A DNA stretch of 60,000 bases from Bugula neritina (taxonomy: Eukaryota; Bryozoa; Gymnolaemata; Cheilostomatida; Bugulidae), in contig OZ037768.1 in NCBI GenBank assembly GCA_964035545.1, positions 4,085,241-4,145,240 on the forward strand, given 5' to 3'. A program made the position numbers and the translations under genes. Under the pieces are notes generated by a model, which ran no database searches, was not told the DNA's origin, and saw only the letters and a list, made by a program, of their open reading frames with translations. This document shows, piece after piece, positions 12,801 to 24,400 of this stretch (positions are counted from its first letter, which is position 1; every line of letters starts with the position of its first letter).

Positions 12801-15800
12801 GTCATCGATAAGGTAACTCCTAAAGTAATATGGTATATATTTAAATTTGGAATAAAGTGTGCAAGTTTTTCTCATTTAATATCGTATAAAAAATTCCATT
12901 TGCTAGTCTAGAAGCTTTTAAACAATTCCTTATCAAAAAAATCGATTTCAGTTCAATTTATCTTAGCCTTATATGATGCCTCGCTATTTTCTTTGGACAC
13001 TTTTATATGTAGAACACATGAAACTTCATGACTTTTTTATCTACAATCTTGTAATATTCTGCTTATTGTTAGTGCACTAAATATTGACATATACATTTAT
13101 AGCGAAGATGAATCTATACTACATTTTTGCAATAAGTATGTTAATCGTGTGTGTGTTTCACCTTAGGCTTTGTACGATTTCCTCCCAAATGTGAATGACA
13201 TACAAATGATGCCGGCATGGCTCCTCGTTATGGAAAATGCCTTGATCAACTTAGGCAGGTCAGTAAGAATGCTACTTCTCTGTTTATTTAAAGTTGTCGT
13301 AATTCTTCAGTTGTTTATTGTCTCCTAATGAATTATTTGTTGATGTTTTTGATTCAACACAAGACTTGATTTATTTTTTCACTCGCAAGAATTGTAAACC
13401 TAAATACTAGGGCCTAGTTAGTTCTTTTGCCTTGTTGGGAATGTGACGACTTTTTGAAAATATTGTCAATATTTTTTTCTTTCAGTTTCTGCAGTAAAGT
13501 TGGGTCCTGGTGTCTGAAAACTGTCTGTTCAATAAGTTGAATACCCACTCTGTCCAGTTACATTTATGCAACATCAAAACATTTAAACATGTCTTCCACT
13601 ATCAGCTACATACAATTTCAGTGTTGTGTGCCCCAACAGTTTTATTTTATATTAAATTTAGTGGTATTCTCTAAGACTAATGCTTGCCAGTCTATAAGTG
13701 GGAGTCATTTCTATTTTCCTCAAGCAAATTTCCCAGCAAGCTGGTTTAACAGACAGTCACATGATATTGAAAAATGTGTTGCATGCCACAGTCACATGAT
13801 GTGTTACACGTCACAGTAGCATGATGTGTTACTGTCACATGATGTGTCACAGTCACATAATGTGTCACAGTCACATAATGTGTTACAGGAATGATGAGAG
13901 TCTCTGCTTGTCTCACCTGCCTAGATTTGTGAGTTCATGTCTCAAGTGTTTGCTGGCGGAGAGGATGGAGAGTATGACAGCCGCTGCCGTTACTCTGAAA
14001 GTAAGTTTACCCATGTTATAGAATCTTATTCACAGCTAATGCCACTATAACATAGTGCAATGCTTGTTTCTTTGTGTAGCTGTTGTAATGGCTTAATGGC
14101 ATATCTATACAGTTAATAAATGATTACCTTTTATGAAGATCAGATTGGGGTGAAGTAGTTCTGCAGTTTATCCTTTCTCAAGCATTTTTTCCATTACAGT
14201 AATATTTGTAGAGTTGAAACAACTCCCTCTCAAGGTGGTTTTCATTTTAAACATTTAGTATTGGCTTGTCTGGTGTTAATCTAACCTATGCTATGAATGT
14301 TTGTAGTGCATCATAATGCAATTCCTGGGTAGCATACCTGCAGACAGATTCCCAGATCACCTTTCTCGAGCAAACGCTCCCCTCCCAACGGTTATAGCGT
14401 ATCTGACAGCCACGCTGGGTTACCAATATCACGCCAGCTGGAGTCTAGTGCTGCAAGTCTGGGCCTCTATGTTTGAAGTTATGGGGAGCCATTGTGCTGA
14501 GCAGTTCTCTAGGGTTCGTATTGGCATAAATTTAAAAAAATCTTGTTTTCATACACATTACACTAAGTTTTTTTGAATAAAGATGGCAAATTCCTAATTC
14601 TTAGTACCAACTAAGAATTTATCCACCAATTTGATTGCCATGGCAAAGCATATTGCAACTAGTACTGATATACGAAAATTTGATTATAATGAAACCTCAG
14701 AATTCGTGAGGTGGTGAGCACTTGGATTCTTGCTGTTGAAACTATTTTAAAAAGCTGAACGTTTTTTAAAATGCTTAGTAGTTCCAAGCTATGTCTCTAT
14801 TTTTCCACCAGTTTTCTGCACTCGTCGCAATGAGTGTCTATACTCTATGCAGTTGAGAGGTATGTTGGCTCAAAAACTAGTCGCCACTTTTCTAGTCACA
14901 GCTGATGATCATAGATATTGCAAGTGACATGTTACTGTATCACTCTGTTACATTGTATTTAGGTGCTCAAAGACATGTCCGAGTTGCGTGAGAATCCTGA
15001 GTTTGGGTACAAGGCTGAGTTAGACAGAGCTGTGGGGTCTGCAATTAGATACATGGGGCCGCGCGCTGTACTCACCGCTATACCTCTGGAGTTCAGGTTA
15101 GTTCAGCCCTAATGCTACTTCTCTTTCTCCCGGTGTCTCTGCATGTCCCTTAATACCCACACTTCTTGTTTAAAGTGTGTCTGGAAATGATGTGAGAAGG
15201 TCATGGCTGATGCCCATACTGAGCAACTGCATATCACACACGGAACTTGCCTTCTTCCTTGAGTACTTCTTACCGTTGGCTGCTAAATGTCGAAATATTG
15301 CGGCTGCAAGACAGGAAACAGGAGATATAATCCAGCAGAAAGTTCATGAGACGCTAGTGGTGCAAATTTGGGGTCTTTTACCAGCCTTCTGTACAAAGCC
15401 CACAGATTTATTGACTGTATGTACTTTATACATAACACTATTGTCCAATTTAATTCTGCATTATTGTATCAATAGCGTCTGATATATAATATATCTATTG
15501 CCTCCAAGAATAGTGGGCTGAATTGTGAATTAATTATTAAAATAATCAAATTTAATTCCATATGAGTAACAGTCACTACTCAATGCATTGCCATTTCTTA
15601 ACTCTTATAAACCTGAAATGTAAAGAATATGAAACTATTCTAAATAAAGTATGCATTCATTTGATTATATTGTGTTGTATAGTTTTTACTCTAGTCAATC
15701 AAATTCTGTTTTGTTTGTTAGTCTTTCAAGAATTTGGCCAAAACCCTGGGCCAGACCATCTCCGAGCGAGCAGATTTGAGGTCCTTTTGTCTCTCTGGAC

Positions 15801-18800
15801 TTCGAAAGCTCATTCACTTTTCTAAAGACGATGGTATGCCTCACTTCTTGCAAAATATTTAGCTGGTCGTAGTGGACATCTGGTCTGTGTATAACTTAAT
15901 TTATTTTGTTAAAATCAAACATTCTACGTATTGACTTTACGTATATCTAAATTTCCAAATTTGGAGTTATGACTTGTAGATGAATACAGGCCGGAGTTAG
16001 CCAAGTATGCTAAGAATTATCTTCCCATCCTCTTCAATATTTTCACTGCTGATCCTTCCGAGGGAGCTGGCTCTCGGGTAGATCAGCAAGTTGTGCTGGA
16101 TACCATCAGAGAGTACATGCAGCTAACTGACCAGAAGGTAGGTACCAGTCTGTCTATGTGTTGAGAAGAATGATTGTAGATTATCTTAAAGAAATATTTT
16201 GCTGCTTTATAAAAGGAAATGCGGCAATGGAATAAATATTTTGGCGTTTTTCTCCATATGCTTTCATCTCCATAAATTGTTTGTATTTTTGCTCAAAGCT
16301 AGCTTAATTCTACAGCAACATCTTTCACCATTTACTGTTTAGTCACATAATGTAATGAAGCCCACTACACATGTATGTCCTTGCTTTATTCAGCTGGTGC
16401 ACACGTACTTTGACAAATGTCTCGATAATGTAACTGAAAACACAGCCCAAGATGCATCTGCCAAGTTCAAAAGGAATGCCTTGCTAGATCTGGCAATCAG
16501 CATGGTACACTACGTGGATATAGAGAGACTTACTAAGATCTGCGGCTACGTTACTCCACTCCTCCAGGTTAGTCCTTCCTGGCAGAATTCTATTCCAATA
16601 TTCAAGAATAGTTTGTCTTGTATTTACTTCATGGTTTCTTATACCACAATTTTATCTAAAGAATGCCCTATGAGACTCGTTTACTTGACTAATGAACTTG
16701 TAAAGCACTATCTAACATCTTGTCTTTGCTACACATGGAGTTGTCTGCCCTATTGATACATCAAGGTAAGTTTGTTATATGGCTGTTTGCATATCGATAT
16801 ATGTATCTTCCACCACTGGTTTATATTACAGGGTACTGACAAAACGCTACAGAAGAAAGGATACAGATTTCTGGACAGCATCTGTACGATGAAGACTGCA
16901 ACCTGCTCAGAGTTTCTGTCTCAAAATATGCAGTTACTGCAGACAATGCTGTTGAGTAATCTCTCCACCTCCAACTCTTCATCTAAAGGGGTAAGTTTGA
17001 CCTCACTGCCTCACCTACTACCTGCCACCTGTTCACCTACTACCTGCCACCTGTTCACCTGCTACCTGTTCACCTACTAACTACCTGTTCACTTACTACA
17101 TGTTCACCTACTACCTGTTCACTTACTACATGTTCACCTACAACCTGTTCACTTACTACATGTTCACCTGCCACCTGTTCACCTACTACCTGTTCACCTA
17201 CTCTCTGCTCACCTACTACCTGTTCAACTGCTACCTGTTCACTTGCCACCTGTTCACCTACTACCTGTTCACTTGCCACCTGTTCACCTGCCACCTGTTC
17301 ACCTGCTTCCTGTTCACCTACTACCTGTTCACCTACTTCCTGTTCACCTACTACCTGTTCACCTACTTCCTGTTCACCCGCTACCTGTTCCAAGACATTC
17401 CAATATATGCTATAAAATAGATAATGTATATAATTCTACATCTCACCAGCGTATACCTATATATTTAGAAGATTATACATTTACATAGAGCATGTTGTAC
17501 TTGTACTAGTCTCTCCACTTTCTATAGGGTGAGGAGTTAATTTTATGTCTAAATAATTTATTTTCTCGCAATATATATTTGCGTTTAGTTAGTCACAATC
17601 CCTGTGAAACCGCCAATGGTAAGGGGCTCTTCAGGTTGGCTAAGGACTGCCTCTCATCATGTCAGTACCATGGTTTCACTTTGAGACAGCAGAAATTATG
17701 TTACAGCCATGTATATTATGTTACAGCCGTTTATACTGTGTTACAGCTGTGTATATTGTGTTACAGCCAAGGTTGAGGTGTCTAATCAACATATTCAAGA
17801 TGATGGACTCAGAAAACCGAGACTTTCTGGTAGCAGTCTTGCCCGAGGCCTTACTGTGCACCAGAGAAATTGGAGAAACAGCGAGAAAGCATGCGTATGA
17901 CTTGTTGGTTACCATGTGTGAAGCCAACATAGCCTGGCATCCCGACAGAGAGCTTAACAGTGGGTTGTTTTACACTACGTTAACTTATTTCTTATTTTGA
18001 CAATGACATCCAGTCATTGAGTTTTATTTTTATTATAAGAATAAAAATCTGGTTTTTTTAGTACGGGGGGGGGGGAGTTTTCTGTCCTAAATGTGTTTGT
18101 AAACCTATTTATCTCAGGGACTATAAGCTTCACATTTTATTTTTCAGCAAGTCTCTTTAGTTAGAGGATGTTTTACTCCATAATTTTATATTTTGAACTT
18201 CAATAACAAATAATTATTTATTCTACTTTTAAAAAAACTAAAATAACTTTAGTACAAGTCTAGCTGCATAATGAATGGCCAATCACTTCTGGATACACAT
18301 TTTTAAAAAAATTCCTTTGTGTTTCTATCATGTACTTTTTGTATTTTCTTGGGGACGATTTATGTGTTTATTTCTATGTACCTATAATAACCTAAAATGC
18401 CAGCAAAAATGAAAATGTTAAACTGACGTTGAACTATTGTGTTGAGTTACTTGAATTACAATAGTTTTGGCTGCTATTGTATTAGTTTCATATGTCTTGA
18501 ATTTTAGAAGCAGTTGGATTTAGGTAACTGCTGTTAGATTCTGTTTCGCATTATTCATGACCTTAGCTGGTGTGATTTGTTGTGCTATGTTATTGTAGGC
18601 AGCGTTATGGACTTCCTACAGATGATGGTGGCAGGCCTGGCTGGGTCTCCATCCATGATTCACTGCACGGTGCTGGCCATCACAAGGATTGTGTTCGAGT
18701 ATAGAAAGGTGAATTCCTATATAATGGCAATTCTCTCTGGTGGAAATCAAGTGTTGGCATAAAACATACATGCATCAGCCAATTTATTCATATACCTTGA

Positions 18801-21066
18801 TATACATTATTGCAATTGCGCCCTTTTTAGCACAAAGAGATTGTATATGTTTCACCCAGAATCTCAAACATTTCTCTCTCTCGAGTTATTCAATATTTGA
18901 TCTCAAATAATTATTATTGTAATATATTATTATGTTATATTATTATTATATTATATTGTTGTATTATATTATTATGTCCTATTATTATTACATTATATGA
19001 TTGTATTATATGTACCAGATCCTCACTTCGGATAACCTGGTTGTTGTCATGGAGCATTGCTGCTCTCTCATTAAATCCAAGTCTCGAGAAGTTGTCACCC
19101 CAGCTCTATCTCTCCTTAAAGTCATCATAGGTAAGCTGAGAACTAATTTATAACCATCTATCTATCTATTATAAACTGAAGCAAAGTTTAGCTGCCAGCA
19201 CTGTATGTACTATGTCCAGCCCCTTAATATGTGTCCTGTGGATGATGAATGTCGGTTGTGTTCTTTCCAGGTAGCTTTGATGTAACTGTTCTAGCCAGAT
19301 ATTTACAGCCCGTCTGTGAATCTTTGGCTCACATGAAAGAAGACAACAGACATCATGTGCGGTTTAAAGTGAAGGAAATTCTTGAGCGAGTAGTCAGGAA
19401 ATTTGGGTGCGTTTTGTTGATTTGTAGTTTTTTCTTCATCACTATATGCACGTCTACTTGAACTCATTTCCAGCTACTTTCTTTCATACTTGTTGGGGTA
19501 TATCTGCTTGCAGGTTTGAAACAGTGCATAAGCTGCTACCAGAAGCTTTTCATAAGCAGCTGGTAAATGTAAGAAAGGCTCAGGAGCGCAAGAAGAGAGA
19601 GTCTGTATCAGGGAAGCACTCAGGCAAGCAACAGACTGACGATGGCGAAGATGAGTCTTTGTTGCAATCTGTTAAGAAATCTCAGCCAGAGAGGTTAGTG
19701 GCACACCCAGTCAGTCGTACACTATCATTACTGTTCTCTGAGCACTGCCGTTTAGTTCCTTGCTTTCATCAGCTTTCATTTCCATGTTAATTTATTGACT
19801 TTACATGTTTTGCAGAAAAGATGCAGTTTTGTGCTGATGCCAGTATTTCGTTTCTGTTTAGCATTGATGAGCTTCTTCGAGATTCTGACTCCGAGATGGA
19901 AACTGATGAAGCTGCAGGTGGACAGAGCAAGAAGGCCAAGTCTTCTGTCACTGTACCAACGTGGTTGAGAGATGATAGTGACAACATTACTGATTTCTTA
20001 GATAAGAGTGCTGCTAAGAATATTATAGCTTCAAGACCAACAGTCCGAAGACCAGAGAAATCTAAAGAGTTGTCTGAACAGTTCAAGACTGGTGCAGATG
20101 GTAGAATGGTTATCACTGAGCTGGAGCAAGACCAGCCTGTTCCAACACATAGAGATGATGGTAATTGTTTCTCTTTCTGGTTTTATTTCTACTTTAGGTT
20201 GTGTTGTCAGACCAGAAGGTTTAAGTTATTGTTACTATTACAGGTCAAGCTGAGTTAGATGACATAGATGATATCTTTGAGCAATTCGAAATGCAGGCTG
20301 GAAAAAAGGTAGTCGCAATTTTTACTGATGTATTTGCTCTACAGGTGCAAGTTTTCAGTAATTTTGAGTCATGGCCAAAGTCTTACTCAATAACATTTTC
20401 GATTCTGGTCGCAATATATTAGTAATTTTTTTAGAGTAAAAAGAGAAAAATAGAAATGATGAGTGAGTCCGCCAGTCAAATCTCAGCGTCAACATATGCA
20501 CGTAAGCTATCCTATGTACAATATCATAATTTTATTGTGAAACAATTAGGCTTCTTGTGTTACTGTACGTACATCAACCTGTACTTTTTTTCTATTATTA
20601 TTGTATTGTTTTTATTAGCTGGTGGCCGCGGTATCCATAGGCCTCTTGGTAACAAAAAAGGTAGATTTGAGCCACCCACTCACACTGGTGCTGAATTTAA
20701 AGCTAAGGTCAGTAATTAGTATTTTTTGTTTTTCACTTACGAAATATATCGATGATGTAACACATTAGCTAACTGTCTATTACTTTTTAGAAAGCAGCTG
20801 GTGATATTAAAAAGAAGAATAAAGTGGATCCCTATGCCTACATACCTTTGAATACGACTAATTTGAACAGAAGGTACATTTTCTTAATATATGCTTATCA
20901 ATACTTGTAAAAAGATTTACTTTTTAGTGTTGTTTAACCTAATCCTGTGTTGGTTTTTTACAGGAAAGCTGCAAAGATGAAAGGGCAATACAAAAACCTT
21001 GTTGGTGGTGCTCAAAAAGGGGCAGTTAAAGGGAAAAGGGGGCATAAAGCTGGAAAAAGAAAATAA
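9814..21066 (+). CDS. RRP12: RRP12, ribosomal RNA processing 12 homolog (HEAT-repeat ribosome biogenesis factor)
   Basis: RRP12 is a nucleolar HEAT-repeat protein needed for maturation and export of pre-40S and pre-60S particles. Exons: 9814-9973, 10516-10697, 10823-10906, 10999-11075, 11296-11401, 11504-11620, 11913-12075, 12234-12361, 12638-12736, 13167-13258, 13889-14000, 14307-14513, 14963-15096, 15176-15416, 15722-15833, 15980-16137, 16394-16567, 16832-16990, 17767-17959, 18599-18708, 19019-19130, 19271-19406, 19514-19693, 19862-20160, 20244-20308, 20435-20501, 20619-20707, 20791-20873, 20964-21066. Their sum is 3942 nt, or 1313 residues, close to the human length (about 1297). Family marks are the N-terminal RWKKG-type basic segment, [44 protein letters not shown], the acidic [10 protein letters not shown] tract, GIHRPLGN and the basic tail DPYAYIPLN / [15 protein letters not shown]. 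The start ATG has A at -3 and G at +4. A CTTGCAG at 9765-9771 suggests a 5'UTR splice acceptor. Confidence 0.95.
11684..11878 (+). repeat. 15-bp minisatellite in RRP12 intron 6
   Basis: About 12-13 imperfect copies of CTATATAATTACCTG fill most of the intron between the exons ending at 11620 and starting at 11913. The open frame through it (LLYNY repeats) is an artefact of the repeat. On the opposite strand each unit reads GCAGGTAATT, a good 5' splice-site match. Confidence 0.9.
12169..12190. repeat. Perfect inverted repeat in RRP12 intron 7
   Basis: AGTGTTTATT and AATAAACACT are 10-bp perfect inverted arms separated by GT. A weaker outer pair, GTTAGC at 12122 and GCTAAC at 12195, encloses it. 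It could form a hairpin or be a paired forkhead-type (TGTTTA) site; function unknown. Confidence 0.75.
13754..13888 (+). repeat. 18-bp tandem repeat ending at an RRP12 3' splice site
   Basis: Imperfect copies of CAGTCACATAATGTGTCA lead directly into the acceptor of the exon starting at 13889 (TGTTACAG). Earlier copies carry CACAG at -18. Because the unit is 18 bp, use of that upstream AG would keep the reading frame open. Confidence 0.85.
17008..17395 (+). repeat. 15-bp minisatellite in RRP12 intron 18
   Basis: About 25 imperfect copies of TTCACCTACTACCTG start about 17 bases after the exon ending at 16990. All reading frames on both strands are open through much of it, giving repeats such as LFTYY, VHLLP and VGEQ; these are not proteins. 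The antisense strand repeats CAGGTAGTAGGTGAA, which contains a 5' splice-site consensus. The sense strand repeats the E-box-like CACCTG. Confidence 0.95.
17700..17766 (+). repeat. 20-bp tandem repeat of 3' splice-site-like units before RRP12 exon 19
   Basis: Four copies of a unit around GTTACAGCC (AGs ending at 17706, 17726, 17746 and 17766) are spaced 20 bp apart. The last is the acceptor that joins in phase to [10 protein letters not shown]. The first lies 60 bp upstream and the frame between is open, so its use would add 20 residues. Confidence 0.85.
18065..18075 (+). repeat. G11 homopolymer in RRP12 intron 19
   Basis: A run of 11 G in an AT-rich intron; likely length-variable. Confidence 0.9.
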
Positions 21067-21093
21067 ATGTCAAGTTTAAACATATATATAAAC

Positions 21094-21105
21094 AATAAAT
21101 TTATT
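21094..21105. terminator. Palindromic bidirectional poly(A) signal shared by RRP12 and slimb
   Basis: AATAAATTTATT is a perfect 12-bp palindrome with AATAAA on both strands. It lies 28 bases after the RRP12 stop (21066) and 333 bases beyond the slimb stop (21438). Cleavage 10-30 bases past each signal would make the two 3'UTRs overlap by a few tens of bases. AATAAA also occurs at 21062-21067, overlapping the RRP12 stop codon. Confidence 0.7.
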
Positions 21106-21437
21106 AATTAAAATATAAATAAGTCATTATTTTAGACTAATCCGTAAGTATTTGATAATTTAAAATAGTCTATTGATAATTACATGCATTTAAAAATAAA
21201 GGGTGGAAACAATATATACAGTGTTCATAGATGACAATCAATGCTATTTGTAACCTACATATATCTCAAATCTTCTAGACAAACATCTACCACAAAAAAT
21301 GTTGCCATATTAGTCAAACATTTCAATCTCTTTCAAGCACTGCAAACAAGAGTTAGGTTCAGCATAACAGTTAAAACTGTGATTGAACCTCATCACTATA
21401 TAACTGAATTATAGATAACTAGGCCTTCCTCCATCAC

Positions 21438-24400
21438 CTATGTCTCTTCTTCGGTGTCGAGGAAGTCCCAGATTAGTATAGTGTCATCATGAGAACTTGA
21501 AACGATTTGGAATTCATCAAATTGTAGTCTGAAAACTCTCCCAGAATGTTCCTACAAAAAGAGATAAAAATGAAATAACATTGATAATCTTTCACTATGT
21601 CAGTTGGCATACAAGAGGTTTAAATAAAATAGCATCAATATGTTTTACTAAAAATCAACTAGAGTACAACTTTGTAATCATAGCTACGAGGTCATAAATT
21701 TTCAGTTTTCCTCATCGAACTAAAATATAAATTTGACATACCACAAGTGTTCTCAAACAGAGGGTACCATTAGGTGTTCTGGGATCCAATGCGGCTTGCA
21801 AGTCCCAAACTTTGATTTTTCTAAAATAATTCAACTTCTATATAAAATTTAACCTCATTTGAAATCAATGACAAACAAGCTTATTTGCTGTTCAATTCTC
21901 TTACCCATCATATGCTCCGCTCACAATTCTTTTGCTATCAAATCTGATACACCGGACGAGCTCTTCGTGACCTTCTAGCACTCTCAGACAGGAACCAAAA
22001 TCTATGTCCCACAGTCGTATTGTGTTGTCACTACTGCCACTCACTACGAGGTTGCCATGGTACTGGAGACAAGCAATTCCTCGTCTGTGGCCATTCAATG
22101 TTCTTACAAACTCGCAGCTTGATGTGTCCCACACCTTCATAACAAAACATGAACTACTCTTGGCCTGGTTTTAAAGCATGTTTTGTTTTTCTATTCCATC
22201 AATAAGTTTAATGAGAAAGTAGATAGTATAGAGTGTCACCCAATAGGAGGTAATGATGGCGCTCATTAATACACCGATAGCAGAGCTAGTGGGGGCACAT
22301 GTGCAGATATTGCTCAGTTTATGAGTACACAACGAGGAAGACATATAATCGTATTTCTACCAACCTTGATAGTCCTGTCTCCAGAGGCAGATACTATGTA
22401 TTTGTGGTCAAAGTCTACAACATTCACAGCTGCTCGGTGGCCCACTAAAACTCTTCTCAGGTTTATATCTGACGGGGATTGCATATCCCACACTGCTATT
22501 GAACGATCCTGCAATAAAATAGACCGTCTCAGCACAAAGTTAGGTTTCTCATTGGATTTCCACTGATCCAACAAATTGGCTCAGTAGCATCATATAATCC
22601 AAAATAGATGCAAATACAAAAATTATCTATAAAACACCATCAACAAGCCTAATATTATAAATATAATATTTAATAATTATGGTAAACCAATAATTGTATG
22701 GTCTTAGCAGCATTGTTATTTAAATTAATTAAGTTGGTTGATGCAAATAAAGAAGTACAGCAGCTACTAGGTAACTAGACCATTAAAGCCATGAATGATT
22801 TCCTCCTTACCTTTGAACAAGTCACCATAATGCCATCTTGAAACCTCAAGTGGAGGACGGCTTCTGAATGGTGGATTAAAGTATTCTGTAGACTACCATC
22901 TGTGATCCTCCACACTCTTCACAAGTAAAACATAAGCAACACATTAAAAGAATGCTTTAAACTACAAAATTCAACTTTCCTTTACGAAAACTTTTACTGT
23001 CGCCCTGATATATATCATGCAACTTTTTGCAGCTACATAATATATTGCAGTAGGCAGGTATCATTTTATTATACATAAATATTTTGTGTAAATAGTTTAT
23101 TCACATTCACTACATTTAATGATACAGCTGTTGAAAAATTCACAAAAGCATAATGTTGTACAAAAGCTATTCTAGCTGAACTATTCAAGTATCCAGATGT
23201 GCAATAATTTGCTTTGTTGTTTAAAGTGGCCTGGACTCGTTACTACGAGTGATGAATATGTATCTGTGCTGTATTAGAATTCTTGTTATTTACAATAAAT
23301 CATAAATTAAAACACAAGAATGATTACCGAACAGTGGAGTCACTCGATCCTGATATTATGATATTCTTGTCGTACTGAAGACAAAGGACAGACCCTGTGT
23401 GGCCAGTCAGTGTGTTCTCACATTCCAGTGTCTTTCTGTTCCACATCTAAATTATATTCACATGAACTTTACTGTACAGCGCCTTACATTTTATCATCAA
23501 AATCTGCACAGTGATTGGTTAAAAACTACAGCATTTATTTTTTTTGTAAATTCAACTAAAAAAACTACTAGATTGTAATAAAAAAATTGACTCTATTTTA
23601 GAAATGAATTCATAAAACTAGAAGTACAACAAATAGAAACTGCATTACCTTGATAGAATTATCCCTCAGACCACTGATAATCTTGTTCTCATCATACTGC
23701 AAACAGTACACACCTTTGCTGCTTTCACTTCGACACACAATCTTTTCCAAGCGGTGTTTTCCTGTGCGCCAATTGTTTTCAATACGCTGCAGAAAAGTAA
23801 AAAATTAAAACACTGCACCCCATTCCCCATGTAGAAACCATTCAGTAAAATAAGTTTGAACGAATATTTGAGAGAAAGATCAAAGTTCACCAGCAAAAAG
23901 GCGTCAATCATAACTTACTTCAATATCTGCAATGAGCTTAGGGTATAGACTTCTGTAATATTTATGTGCATTTCCTTGACTGTTTGGTTTGAAGAGAGTT
24001 ACCATCCTGCAAGAAGGGAAATAGTGTCTGTTTATACACTAAATACCAATGCAACTGATACCCAAAGCAGACATGCAGCACCAAAGGGCGCAATGATATA
24101 AGACTGATACACAAACTAGTGCTGGGCCAATTATGAAATAATTAGAGCAACTGGTATTGAACAAACTGATAATAGTAATTACCCGCACACTTGCAACTGT
24201 TCCAATTTTTCACAATCCTGTTGTTAACACACAAATTTGACATAATTGCAGGTAAATCTGTATTTGCAATTATTGAACAAATATCAATAACTAGCGCAGC
24301 ACTAACACATACACACTTCACCAATAATGTTAATATAAAAAAGAAGCAAAATTATCATGTAAAAATACACAAACAGTATTATTGAGAACTACTTCTGCAG

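Noticed and set aside
11708-17395. CRISPR-like arrays
   Set aside because: The repeats are contiguous minisatellites without unique spacers, in introns of a eukaryotic gene.
17070-17488. Three long repetitive ORFs on both strands (LFTYY, VHLLP and VGEQ repeats)
   Set aside because: They are frames through a 15-bp minisatellite inside an RRP12 intron; a 15-bp unit leaves frames open by chance.
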